This document shows positions 1 to 7,979 of a stretch of DNA of 16,168 nt, in pieces. This DNA comes from CAZZEX01 sp964653285 (GTDB lineage: Bacteria > Chloroflexota > Anaerolineae > B4-G1): contig CAZZEX010000106.1 in the NCBI GenBank assembly GCA_964653285.1, forward strand, positions 1 through 16,168. The letters run 5' to 3'. The first letter of the stretch is position 1, and the number at the start of each line of letters is the position of its first letter. The position numbers and the translations under genes are program-made. The notes beneath the pieces are model-generated. The model had not been told where the DNA came from, made no database searches, and saw only the letters and a list, made by a program, of their open reading frames with translations.

Positions 1-1
1 G

Positions 2-142
2 GCACATGGTCTCATCAAGAAGGTTGGCAGACGGTACAAGTATTACCTCACCGAGCTTGGCCGTCACGTTGTTCTGATGGCTTTGAAGTTCAGAGAGTTA
101 GTCATTATCCCTGAGCTTGCATATGGACAAGCTCAGGCCTGA
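2..142 (+). CDS. C-terminal end of a winged-helix-like protein (partial)
   Basis: The window opens inside a reading frame that runs 46 codons to a TGA at 140-142. The peptide contains HGLIKKVGRRYKYYLTELGR followed by a hydrophobic and basic helix ending in ELVIIPELA. This looks like the recognition helix and beta-wing of a winged-helix DNA-binding fold (a 'GLI.k.....Y.LT..Gr' pattern) with a C-terminal helix. The pattern is common at the end of MarR/PadR-like regulators and of some uncharacterised proteins with a terminal winged helix. The N-terminal part lies outside the window, so the full family cannot be named. Coding potential and the wing pattern are seen directly; the DNA-binding role is inferred. 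Confidence 0.5.
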   Translation, partial: AHGLIKKVGRRYKYYLTELGRHVVLMALKFRELVIIPELAYGQAQA

Positions 143-806
143 AGTCCTTGCTTTTTGTGCCAGGATTTAATTGATAAGGTACTACTTAACGCTGATGAAC
201 GCTGATTTTCTGGTTTTATCGGCAGATAATCTGCGAAAATCTGCGTGAATCTGCGTCCTAAAAGATTTGTCAGTCAATCAGCAGTTGACCCTTTGACCGG
301 GCCGAAAGGGAGAGCCAGAGGTTTCCCGTTCCGCGCATGAGCCGCTCTTTTTTTGTGCCTGGTGTGTACCGTGGCTGCAAGCATCTTTTCTTCCGGTCAC
401 AAATGATGCATCCCAAGCTGGCGACGGCGTAGCAATGCTCAAGAGGGAGATTACCGCATTTGCAAGATATTCGAAATGTAGACTTACAAAACAAGGAAGA
501 AGGGGCACAGGTTGCTGTTGGGGCCCTCTCGTCTCCGATGCTGAGAGGCCCATGAATAGGGAATGATCATCATGTCGCCAATCGGCAGTGCGAGCAAGCG
601 ATTGAGCAGCCGCGACCGAATGTGCACCTGTGTGAGCAGGTACATCAGTAGCGGCTGTTTACTTTTGTAGGCACTTTCGCAGTGCGGCGTGATCATCTGT
701 GGATGACGATGTAGAGCGGGTGACGATGGTGCAAATCAAGCCGAGGAAGAGCAAGCCGGGGGGAAGTGAGGCTTGAACAGTGGGCAAAACGACCAGGGGT
801 GTCTGA
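143..806. other. Long stretch without a recognisable gene
   Basis: Open frames here are short, mostly on the minus strand, and show no motif I recognise. The stretch holds a short periodic repeat (188-255), a possible hairpin with 6-bp arms CCCTTT/AAAGGG (289-294 with 305-310), and a longer imperfect inverted repeat (about 521-530 with 543-551, arms rich in GGCC and CTCTC, one bulged base). Neither hairpin has a following T-run, so I do not call them terminators. A decayed mobile element is possible but I could not support one. The last 15 nt carry an AGGGG ribosome binding site for the gene starting at 807. Confidence 0.5.
188..255. repeat. Short tandem-like repeat with 10-bp period
   Basis: AACGCTGAT occurs twice 10 bp apart (188-196, 198-206). 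AATCTGCG occurs three times, exactly 10 bp apart (228-235, 238-245, 248-255). The 10-bp spacing equals about one helical turn. From memory, similar 'aatctgcgaaaatctgcgt' strings occur between genes in many environmental bacterial genomes, so this may be one copy of a dispersed intergenic element. That recollection was not checked here. Confidence 0.6.
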
Positions 807-2197
807 ATGAACTCAGATGACGTCCGCCAGCTCATCGCGCAGGGAGAAGGCAACACAATCGAGTTCAAAGAGAGCCTGCCCGTGCCGGCCGAGTTGGCCA
901 AAGCGATGGTCGCCTTCGCCAATACCGACGGCGGTTGGCTGCTCGTTGGTGTGACCGACCGGGGTGACGTCCGAGGGGTGACGTTTGGCGACCGGGAAGC
1001 GCAACTCGTCCTCAACGTTGCTCGCAACAACTGCGTGCCCCATTTGCAGCCCAGGACGGCAACCGTCGAACTGGACGGTAAAACGGTTGCGGTAATCCGG
1101 GTGGAGCGCGGGCGGCAAAAGCCGTATCAAGCCAACGAGCGCATCTATGTCCGCATCGGCACTTCGACGCGCGCCGCCACGCAGGTCGAACTCCTGTCTA
1201 TGCCTCAAGAGAGCGGGCTGTTGAGCTTCGACCAGTTGCCTGTGTTGAACGCGACGTTGGACGACCTCGACCTGGACAAGGCACGCGAATACCTGGCCCG
1301 GCAGACCGACCCGGCGCGGCTGGTTACCAATGGGGACGTTCTCGAATTACTGACCCACCTCAAGGCGGTTGTGCGTTACGAGGAGCGGCGCATCCCCAGC
1401 ATCGGTGGCTTGCTCCTGTTCGGCAAAGACCCGCAGCGCGAACTGATGCACAGCGAACTGCGCGCTGCCCGGTTTCAGGGGCGCGATGTAGTCGGCCCGA
1501 TTACGGACAAACAGGACTGCCGGGGCACGTTGCCGGAGATCATTGACCAGGCAACCGAGTTTGTGCGGCGCAACCGGTGCATCGTCCCACGCATGGAAGG
1601 CTGCCGGCCGTGCACGAGGCGATTGCCAACGCCATCGCTCATCGCGATTATGCGCTGACCGGCAGTTCGATTCGTTTGTTCCTGTTTGACGACCGGTTGG
1701 AGATCATCAGCCCCGGCCGGCTGGTGTTCCCGGTGACGTTGGAGTCGCTGAGCCACGTGCGCGAGACGCGCAACAGGCTCATCGTGCGCGTACTCCGCGA
1801 CCTGGGATACATCGAAGATCTGGGCACGGGCATCCGTCGCGTCCGGGCAGCGATGGCCAGCAGCGGCTTGCGCCCGCCGATCTTTGCCGAAGAGCATCAC
1901 CAGTTTATCATCACCCTTTACGGCGCGGCCGCCGAGGGGGGCGTCGCCGTTCCTCTCACTGACGAAGCCGCCCGCTGGAAGTTGAACGAACGCCAGGCCA
2001 GGGCATTGGAATATCTGAAAGCATACGGGCAGATCACGCGAAGCGAATACTGCACTCTGACCGGGGTGCAAAAAAGCACAGCCCATCAAGACCTGCAAAA
2101 CATGATTTCCAAGGGGATCGTTGTGCGGCAAGGCAAGGGGCGTGGCACCCGTTACGTGTGGAATCGTCCGGCACCGGACGATTCGCCGGACGATTAG
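807..2197 (+). pseudogene. AlbA_2-type ATP-binding transcriptional regulator, frameshifted
   Basis: Two overlapping frames (807-1658 and 1577-2197) together encode one protein of the AlbA_2 / putative DNA-binding regulator family. The N-terminal AlbA_2 (Schlafen-like) domain shows IEFKESLPVP near residue 18 and FANTDGGWLLVGV near 47. A central region has GGLLLFGKDP near 210. The second frame starts with the GHKL-ATPase-like part (HEAIANAIAHRDY, then LFDDRLEIISPGRL and YIEDLGTGIRRV) and ends in a winged-helix segment (RSEYCTLTGVQKSTAHQDL, then GRGTRYVW). Between RMEG and LPAVHEA, where family members usually have about 8-10 residues including an EYP-like motif, nothing remains. The frame also moves by -1, so a deletion of 3n+1 bases (about 25 nt) near 1599-1604 is likely. 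The start at 807 has an AGGGG Shine-Dalgarno 7 nt upstream. It is probably inactive as one protein. A misassembly is the alternative. Confidence 0.8.
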
Positions 2198-2601
2198 AGG
2201 ACAATCCTGGGAACAATCTGTACGACATCTTCTACATCGAAAAGTGGGGCACCGGCATTGCCCGGATGCGCCGCTTGATGCGCGAGCACGGGCTGGCGGA
2301 GCCACACCTGGAGGATTTGGACGACTTTTTTGCCGTCACGTTTTACGGCCCCGGCGACCGTATCCTGGATTTGATCCCGGAAGAGGGTGTGACCGACCTG
2401 CGCGCCCTGGGACTGAATGAGCGGCAGATTGAGGCCTTGCGGTTGATGGTCAATGAAGGCCAGGAGTTGGGCAACGCGGACTACCGGCAATTGTTCAGTG
2501 TGTCCAAGAACACCGCCTCCAGAGATTTGCAGGCTTTGGTGAAGACAGGGTGGGTAAGGGTCAAAGGAATCGGCAGAGGAACACGCTACCGGGCGGTTTG
2601 A
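2158..2601 (+). pseudogene. C-terminal fragment of a second AlbA_2-family regulator
   Basis: The frame encodes 147 residues. From about residue 16 it matches the C-terminal third of the family of the preceding gene: YIEKWGTGIARMRRLMREHG, FFAVTFYGPGD, LGLNERQIEALRLMVNEG, a helix-turn-helix-like YRQLFSVSKNTASRDL, and a closing GRGTRYRA. It has no AlbA_2 domain and no ATPase core. The first ~15 residues are out-of-frame reading of the upstream gene, and no Shine-Dalgarno precedes the ATG at 2158. Homology begins essentially at the stop codon of the upstream regulator, so it looks like the remnant of a tandem paralogue whose 5' two thirds were lost by deletion. Expression as a free DNA-binding domain is possible but unsupported. 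Confidence 0.75.
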
Positions 2602-2664
2602 TGGGGCGCAACGGCTACCGAAGGGCCCAACGTCTGCTGTCCGGCAGGGCTTCCTCCAGGAGCT

Positions 2665-3818
2665 GTGGTACCTGCAGGCACCGTCAAGTTCCTTGGACAA
2701 GATATACCCAGAGCGCTGCTCGAACGCGAGGGAAAGGTCAAGGCCGTGATCTACAACGGTGCGGACAGGATATATGCTGGTGATCGGGTATTTCTCGTCT
2801 CCTTGGGGGACTTTTCCGCCGATTACGACGCGGTTGACATTCCGGCAGCCCTGCAGACAGAGGCCGATGAGATTGTTGCATCGGTGGTGACGTTCGAGTC
2901 GTCCGTCGCTTTGGCGACCCCCACCCCCATTCCCACGCGGGTGCCGCCGACCCCGATTCCGGCGACGGCAACGTCGATCCCAGCGACCCTCGTAGCTGGG
3001 GCAGATGGCGCAAACGTCCGCAGCGGGCCAGGCACCAACTACCCACGCCTGGCGCATCTCGATCCGGGCACGGAGGTGCCGGTGGTCGGTCGTTACGGCG
3101 ACTGGTGGCAAGTCGAGTACGATGGCACGCTGGCCTGGATTGCCGACCGGGTCGTCACCGCTCGGAACGTGGAAGGCGTGCCGGAGATACAACTGACGCC
3201 TTCGCCCGGGGCTTCGCCGCCCACAGCGGGCCGGGCACCAGCTTCGCACGGCTGGGACAGCTCGACCCTGGTGCGCAGGCCTCTGTCATCGGCCGATACG
3301 GGGATTGGTGGCAGATTGAATACGGCGGCGCCCCGGCCTGGGTCTCTGCTCAGTTCGTTACGGCCTACAACGCCGATAGGGTTCCGGAGGCACCATCGCC
3401 CCCCACGCCGGTCCCTTCTAGTCCGGAATCTGTTCCCACAGCGGCTCCGCCCCCGCAGATTGACGAAGCGCGCTGGATCGACGTGTACCTGACACAACAG
3501 CGGGTCACTGCCTACGAGGGACAATCCCCAGTCTACACCACACTGGCTTCCACCGGCCTCCCCAACACGCCGACGGTGGTGGGACAGTTCCGCATCTGGA
3601 TCAAGCTGCGCTACGACGATATGTCGGGGCCGGGGTACTACCTGGAGGACGTCCCGTACGTGATGTACTTTTACAAGGGATATGGCCTTCACGGCGTGTG
3701 GTGGCACGGCAACTTTGGCCACCCGATGAGCCACGGCTGCGTCAACCTGCCCACCGACGCGGCGGAGTGGCTGTTCAACTGGGCCGACGTGGGTACGTTG
3801 GTGAACGTCCACGGCTGA
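2665..3818 (+). pseudogene. SH3-SH3-L,D-transpeptidase (YkuD), 5'-truncated and frameshifted
   Basis: The first frame (GTG at 2665 to about 3200) encodes a short N-terminal region (YNGADRIYAGDRVFLVSLGD), a Thr/Pro linker (TPTPIPTRVPPTPIPATATS) and a bacterial SH3 domain (NVRSGPGTNYPRL...GDWWQVEYDG). Translation must then shift by -1, between about 3195 and 3225, to read a second SH3 domain (SGPGTSFARLGQLDPG...GDWWQIEYGG), another Pro-rich linker and a C-terminal YkuD domain. This last domain has the catalytic signature HGVWWHGN...MSHGCVNL, with the Cys codon at 3738-3740. Such enzymes are exported and make 3-3 cross-links in peptidoglycan or attach proteins to it. No signal peptide is present: upstream the frame is open only to the stop at 2599-2601. 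The 5' end has therefore been lost next to the regulator fragment. Domain identity is secure; function as encoded is doubtful. Confidence 0.82.
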
Positions 3819-3859
3819 GAGGCAAGATTATTTAGTTGTGCGGGAGTCGCAGAAAAGTA

Positions 3860-3888
3860 TTGACGCGGGTCTTGTAGTCTGGTATACT
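3860..3888 (+). promoter_or_regulatory. Near-consensus sigma70 promoter
   Basis: TTGACG at 3860-3865 and TATACT at 3883-3888 are separated by exactly 17 bp, each one base from consensus. The expected transcription start is about 3894-3896. It points at the hsp20 gene at 4110, leaving a leader of about 215 nt. A 14-nt imperfect palindrome centred on GGTACC (3911-3924) lies just downstream of the expected start. No other gene is a plausible target. Confidence 0.75.
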
Positions 3889-4065
3889 GGTCATGCGCAA
3901 CGAAGAAGCACGTAGGTACCCACGCAGTGACTGAGCTGGAAGCCGAGATGCATAGTTGTCCTACATTGGTGTGGGCAAGTAGGCAAACGTCTTCCGCGCT
4001 TCCGCCTCAGGTCGTCCAGAAGAAGAGATCCTCATAACGTGCATTAGATTATCGGGTAAGGGGAT

Positions 4066-4077
4066 GATACCGGTATC
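4066..4077. promoter_or_regulatory. Palindrome GATACCGGTATC, site 1 (upstream of hsp20 copy 1)
   Basis: A perfect 12-bp palindrome ending 32 nt before the hsp20 ATG at 4110. Flanking bases (GGGGAT before, CCTGTTGC after) are also shared with the site upstream of the second hsp20, so the motif and its context are conserved. This placement suits an operator near a promoter. The cognate regulator is not visible in the window. Confidence 0.7.
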
Positions 4078-4109
4078 CTGTTGCAGTAATTTCAAAAGGA
4101 GGTTGTGAA

Positions 4110-4561
4110 ATGCCCAGGAGTATAGTTCGATGGGACCCGGCTAAGGAGATGATCTCTCTGCGCGAGGCGATGGATCGCCTGATGGGCGAGAGCTTCATCC
4201 GCCCCTGGTTCAGCCGGGAGCGGATTCTTGGGGGCGAGATGCTGGCGTTGGACATGCACGAGACCGGCAGCGAGGTGGTGGTGGAGACTGCGGTGCCAGG
4301 CGTCAAGCCGGAGGAGATTGACATACAGATCACTGGTAACGTCCTGACCATCAAGGGTGAGCGAAAGGAGAAGAAAGAGGAAAAGGAAGGTACGTACATC
4401 ACGGGGAGCAGACCTTCGGCAGCTTCTCCCGGTCGGTAACGTTGCCTACCGAGGTGGATGTGGATAAAGCCAAGGCCGAGATCGAGCATGGGGTGCTCAC
4501 CTTGACCCTGCCAAAATCTGAGGCTGTCCAGCCCAAGACCATCAAGGTCGCGGCCAAATAG
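4110..4561 (+). pseudogene. hsp20: Hsp20 small heat-shock protein, copy 1, frameshifted by one base
   Basis: The N-terminal part (RWDPAKEMISLREAMDRLMG, then VVETAVPGVKPEEIDIQITG, GNVLTIKGERKE) and the out-of-frame remainder (SVTLPTEVDVDKAKAEIE, GVLTLTLPK, IKV near the end) make a complete alpha-crystallin-domain chaperone. It is collinear with the intact copy at 15573, and about three quarters of the residues are identical before the break. Aligned with copy 2, one base is missing at about 4401-4402 (copy 2 reads ATC TAC, this copy ATC AC). Reading then ends early at 4439 with 109 residues. The lost frame stays conserved to TAG at 4559-4561, so the lesion is recent, a sequencing error, or bypassed. 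A strong AAGGAGG lies 8 nt before ATG. Family role: ATP-independent holdase of unfolded proteins in the cytoplasm. Confidence 0.88.
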
Positions 4562-4606
4562 CATCACCGCCGACACAGACGCACCCGCGAGATTAGGTAT
4601 AGAGCG

Positions 4607-4618
4607 GATACCGGTATC
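4607..4618. promoter_or_regulatory. Palindrome GATACCGGTATC, site 2 (downstream of hsp20 copy 1)
   Basis: A second perfect copy lies 45 nt after the hsp20 stop frame and 100 nt before the korA start. Its right flank (TTCCTTTA) resembles the right flank of site 4 (TCTCTTTA), so the downstream sites are also related to each other. It could act on korAB, or mark the end of a duplicated hsp20 cassette. As RNA it would give only a 4-bp stem, so it is not a credible terminator. Confidence 0.65.
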
Positions 4619-4718
4619 TTCCTTTATCAACCCGGTGCGCCAGTTGCATCGATCAGGCGACCAACTCCTGTGCACAAGGGAAGATGTGAGTGTCAGTTCA
4701 CAGAGACGGGAGGTGAGG

Positions 4719-6458
4719 ATGCCCACAAATGATATGACGTTCAAGATTGGCGGGGAAGCCGGGCAAGGGGTCGAGTCCAGCGGCATCGGCTTCGCCAAAG
4801 CTCTGGCTAGAGGTGGGTTGCACGTCTTCGGTCTGCAGGACTACATGTCCCGCATTCGAGGTGGACACAATTTCTACCAGATTCGAGTTGGCGACAGGCC
4901 GCTGTACTCCCACACTGACGAGGTCCATTTGCTGCTGGCTCTTCAGTCAGAGACCATTGAGCGCCACAGGGGGGAGATTGTGGCTGGGGGTGGGATCATC
5001 TGCGACGACGGTCTTGAGGTGAACGGAGAGGAGTTGACGGGGCGAGGGATCAAGCTTTTCCGCCTGCCCCTGATCAGAATCGCCGAAGAGGTCGGCGACA
5101 AGATAATGAGCAACACCGCAGCTCTCGGTGCCGCCGCTGGAGTGGTCGAGTACGACTTTGAGCGCGTGGCGAGCGTGATACGCGACAACTTTGCCAAGAA
5201 GGGACAGCCGGTGGTCGATGCCAATTTGGGGGTAGCCAGAAGGGCCTGTGATTTTGCCCGGGAGCACTACGCTGCCAGCTTCGACTACAGACTGAAGTCC
5301 ATCGATGCCCCGCCGCGGATGGTGATCAACGGCAACCATGCCCTCTGCCTGGGGGCTTTGCTTGCCGGCTGTCGCTTCGTCTCCGCCTATCCGATGACGC
5401 CCATCACGCCTATCATCGAATGGATGTCCACCCACGCGGCCCGTTACGGCCTCGTCGTCAAACAGGCCGAGGACGAGATCGCCGCCATCTGCATGGCCAT
5501 CGGGGCCAATCACGCTGGCGTACGCGCCCTGACGACCACCTCCGGCGGGGGCTTCTGCCTCATGGTCGAGGGTCTGGGACTCGCTGGAATGACGGAGACA
5601 CCGCTGGTCATCGTCGAGGGCCAGCGACCCGGCCCCTCGACCGGGATGCCAACCCGCACTGAGCAAGGGGATCTACTCTTCGCCCTGCACGCCTCTCAGG
5701 GGGATTTCCCGCGCATCGTGCTGGCACCGGGCAGCGTGGAGGAGTGCTTCGACGCCGGCTGGCGAGCTTTCAATCTGGCCGAGAAGTACCAGTGCCCGGT
5801 GATCGTGTTGATAGACACCTTCCTGGCCAATTCTGTGCGTACGGTAGACAGAAAGGACTTGCATTTCGAGGCAGTGGAGATAGACCGGGGTGCACTGTTG
5901 ACCAAGGAAGAGCTTGACCGGTTGTCCGATGGCTACGCACGCTACACCATCACCGAGACCGGCATCTCGCCGCGCGCCTTGCCGGGCCATCCCAACGCCG
6001 TCTTCGTAGCTTGCAGCGATGAACATACCGAGAGCGGACACTTCGAGGACGAAGACCCAGATAACCGCGTCAGGATGGTGGAGAAACGGCTGCGCAAGCT
6101 GGAAGCAGCGGTCCGGGATATGCGGCCTCCTACTCTCTTCGGCTCACCGCGGGCGGACACCACCTTCATCGGCTGGGGATCGAGCTACGGCCCCGTGCGC
6201 GAGGCCGTCGACCGGCTGAATGAGGAAGGAGAGCGCGTCAACTTCCTGCACTTCACCGACCTGTGGCCTTTTGCAGCGGACGGGATTGGCCCTCGCCTGG
6301 AGCCTGCCGGCCGCCTGGTGGCGGTGGAGAACAATGCCACAGGCCAGTTCGCTCGCTTTCTCCGCGCCGGGACGGGCATCCGGGTTGACGAGATGCTTCT
6401 AAGACACGACGGACGTCCGCTCTCACCTGAGTATGTGTTGTCGGGGTTCAAGCGATAG
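4719..6458 (+). CDS. korA: 2-oxoacid:ferredoxin oxidoreductase, fused gamma-alpha subunit
   Basis: A 579-residue protein from ATG 4719, which has GGAGGTGAGG immediately upstream and fits the family start. A GTG at 4635 would add 28 unconvincing residues. The N-terminal gamma domain (about 1-190) shows GGEAGQGVESSG and YMSRIRGGHN. The alpha, pyrimidine-binding domain begins near residue 200 with NGNHALCLGAL and the family hallmark YPMTPITP. It continues with EDEIAAICMAIGANHAG, TTSGGGFCLM and GPSTGMPTRTEQGDL. The C-terminal transketolase-like domain contains GWGSSYGPVREA and VENNATGQFARFLR. With korB it would oxidatively decarboxylate a 2-oxoacid with CoA and reduce ferredoxin, or run the reverse reaction. 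2-Oxoglutarate is the usual substrate of this gamma-alpha architecture, but pyruvate or branched oxoacids cannot be excluded. It ends 15 nt before korB and is clearly co-transcribed. Confidence 0.9.
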   Translation: MPTNDMTFKIGGEAGQGVESSGIGFAKALARGGLHVFGLQDYMSRIRGGHNFYQIRVGDRPLYSHTDEVHLLLALQSETIERHRGEIVAGGGIICDDGLEVNGEELTGRGIKLFRLPLIRIAEEVGDKIMSNTAALGAAAGVVEYDFERVASVIRDNFAKKGQPVVDANLGVARRACDFAREHYAASFDYRLKSIDAPPRMVINGNHALCLGALLAGCRFVSAYPMTPITPIIEWMSTHAARYGLVVKQAEDEIAAICMAIGANHAGVRALTTTSGGGFCLMVEGLGLAGMTETPLVIVEGQRPGPSTGMPTRTEQGDLLFALHASQGDFPRIVLAPGSVEECFDAGWRAFNLAEKYQCPVIVLIDTFLANSVRTVDRKDLHFEAVEIDRGALLTKEELDRLSDGYARYTITETGISPRALPGHPNAVFVACSDEHTESGHFEDEDPDNRVRMVEKRLRKLEAAVRDMRPPTLFGSPRADTTFIGWGSSYGPVREAVDRLNEEGERVNFLHFTDLWPFAADGIGPRLEPAGRLVAVENNATGQFARFLRAGTGIRVDEMLLRHDGRPLSPEYVLSGFKR

Positions 6459-6473
6459 CAGGAGGTGATGACG

Positions 6474-7352
6474 ATGGTTGAACTCAGAGATTACGACGGC
6501 CCGGTGCGTCCCACTTGGTGCCGGGGTTGTGGAAACTATGCCATTTTGAATACCCTGAAACGAGCGCTGGTGGCAGTTGGGTTGGCGCCTCACGAAGTGC
6601 TCATTGCCACGGGAATTGGCTGCGGCAGCAAGCTCCCCGACTATGTGACCGTCAACGGGTTCACCTCTCTCCACGGCCGGCCGATCCCCATCGCCCAGGG
6701 GGTTCACCTGGCCAACCACGGTCTCAAGGTCATCGTCGTCTCCGGGGATGGTGATACCTATGGCGAGGGCGGCAACCACTTCATCAACGCCCTACGCCGC
6801 AACGCCGACATCACCATCATCGTTCAGGACAACCGCGTCTACGGTCTGACCAAGGGGCAGTATTCGCCCACCAGTCCCAAGGGTTTCCCCACCAAGACGT
6901 CACCTGCCCCTGCGGGGGTCATCGACCTGCCGATCAACCCCATCGCCCTGGCCCTGGCCCTCGGTGCGACCTTCATCGCTCGCTCTTGGTCCGGTGCCCT
7001 GACGCACCTGGCTGATACGATGGTGGCAGCGCTCCGCCACAGGGGATCCGCCTTATTGGACGTGTTGCAGCCCTGCGTTACCTTCAATCGCAACTATGCC
7101 TACGATTACTACCGGCCACGGGTCTACAAGGTGGAGGAAGAGAGTGATTACGATCCGGCCGACCGCGAGGGGGCCTGGAAGAAGGCCCACGAATGGGGCG
7201 ACCACATCCCTCTTGGCGTGATCTACCGGGTGGAAGGGCTGCCCACTTATGAGGATCAGGTTGCAGCGCTGGCTGCTGGTCCCCTGGTCGAACAGGGATT
7301 TCGAGCGTGGACGGAGGCGGATTACAGGGCTCTGGAAGCGGAGTTTCTATAG
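6474..7352 (+). CDS. korB: 2-oxoacid:ferredoxin oxidoreductase, beta subunit (TPP and Fe-S)
   Basis: A 292-residue protein. I chose ATG 6474 because AGGAGG (6460-6465) sits 8 nt upstream; the GTG at 6465 and ATG at 6468 overlap or crowd that site. Four conserved cysteines, C16 and C19 (WCRGCGN), C50 (IGCGS) and C201 (LQPCVTFN), are those that ligate the single [4Fe-4S] cluster in this subunit family. The thiamine-diphosphate motif starts at GDGD (91-94) and runs through HFINALRRN to VQDN (117-120), followed by YGLTKGQYSPT. It pairs with the korA product. No separate ferredoxin-like delta subunit is encoded nearby, as in other two-subunit Kor enzymes, so an external ferredoxin must take the electrons. 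Confidence 0.92.
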   Translation: MVELRDYDGPVRPTWCRGCGNYAILNTLKRALVAVGLAPHEVLIATGIGCGSKLPDYVTVNGFTSLHGRPIPIAQGVHLANHGLKVIVVSGDGDTYGEGGNHFINALRRNADITIIVQDNRVYGLTKGQYSPTSPKGFPTKTSPAPAGVIDLPINPIALALALGATFIARSWSGALTHLADTMVAALRHRGSALLDVLQPCVTFNRNYAYDYYRPRVYKVEEESDYDPADREGAWKKAHEWGDHIPLGVIYRVEGLPTYEDQVAALAAGPLVEQGFRAWTEADYRALEAEFL

Positions 7353-7353
7353 C

Positions 7354-7943
7354 ATGGACTTTCAACCGGTAGCCGCCGGGTTGCGCAACTGGCAGACCGT
7401 CGTGCTTTTGCCTCTCTTCTTGCTACTGCCTTTCCTCGCGCCGGTAGTGGGAATGCAGAAGGTGCTGAACAGCGTAGCCCTCGCCATCGTGTTCCTGCTA
7501 TTTGTCGGCTGCCTATGGCTTGTCCCAGCTGGCCAGCTATCGGCATTCTATCGTTTCGTTGTCGGGGTGTTCTTCTTTGGATTCCTGCTCAATACCTGCT
7601 ATGAGCTGATGCATTCGATCTTCTATACACACTTCACCGAGCCGGACTACACTTATGGAGAGTTGGTCGTCATGCTTTTCGGGGCGCCGCTGCGGATGGC
7701 TTCATCTCATTGACCCTGTTGTTTGCCGTCACCGTCTTTTGACGAGGGAGGTGGAAGTGGGCGTATCCGTGGGACTGGAAGAACGTCCTGCTTGTGATTG
7801 TCTTGGCCTTTGGGATGCAAGTCACCGGTGAGGTGGTCGCGCTCAACACAGGTGCGTGGGCCTACAACTCATATTCAGCCGCCTTTCTCAGAGTTTGTGA
7901 ATGGGAGGCTCAGGGGCAGATAATCCGTACCACTCTTGCCTGA
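7354..7943 (+). pseudogene. Multi-pass membrane protein of unknown function, broken
   Basis: The ATG lies one base after the korB stop. The first 120 codons (to 7713) give three or four hydrophobic helices (VVLLPLFLLLPFLAPVVG, SVALAIVFLLFVGCLWLV, FYRFVVGVFFFGFLLNT) and the loop YELMHSIFYTHFTEPDYTYG. Near 7685-7691 the frame moves by -1. The next frame keeps sense (ADGFISLTLLFAVTVF), meets TGA at 7740-7742, probably a former Trp codon, and resumes as RGRWKWAYPWDWKNVLLVIV and TGEVVALNTGAWAYN before ending at 7941-7943. The GE-A--TG-W-YN pattern recalls integral-membrane carotenoid-biosynthesis proteins, but only weakly; I do not assign a function. The position suggests it was the third gene of the kor operon. 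Confidence 0.7.
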
Positions 7944-7979
7944 GCCAGGAACAGGATAGCTGAAAGGAGGTTCTGCGGA

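Noticed and set aside
228..255. AATCTGCG repeats as a CRISPR array
   Set aside because: Units are only 8 bp at 10-bp period with no spacers and no cas genes.
278..553. Minus-strand ORFs of 74-91 residues in the gene-free stretch
   Set aside because: No recognisable domain, no ribosome binding site, and composition unlike the clear genes. A decayed mobile element is possible but nothing in the sequence proves it.
1475..3249. Long minus-strand ORFs (276 and 351 residues) opposite the regulator and SH3 genes
   Set aside because: They are shadows of GC-rich coding sequence on the plus strand. Their products are rich in Arg, His and Pro and show no domain, while the plus frames carry clear motifs.
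3893..3934. A 13-codon leaderless ORF just after the promoter
   Set aside because: Its ATG lies only 4 nt after the -10 box, closer than a normal transcription start, and nothing supports translation.
4607..4618. Downstream palindromes as transcription terminators
   Set aside because: The RNA would form only a 4-bp stem with a 4-nt loop and has no continuous U-run. The identical motif also lies upstream of the genes.
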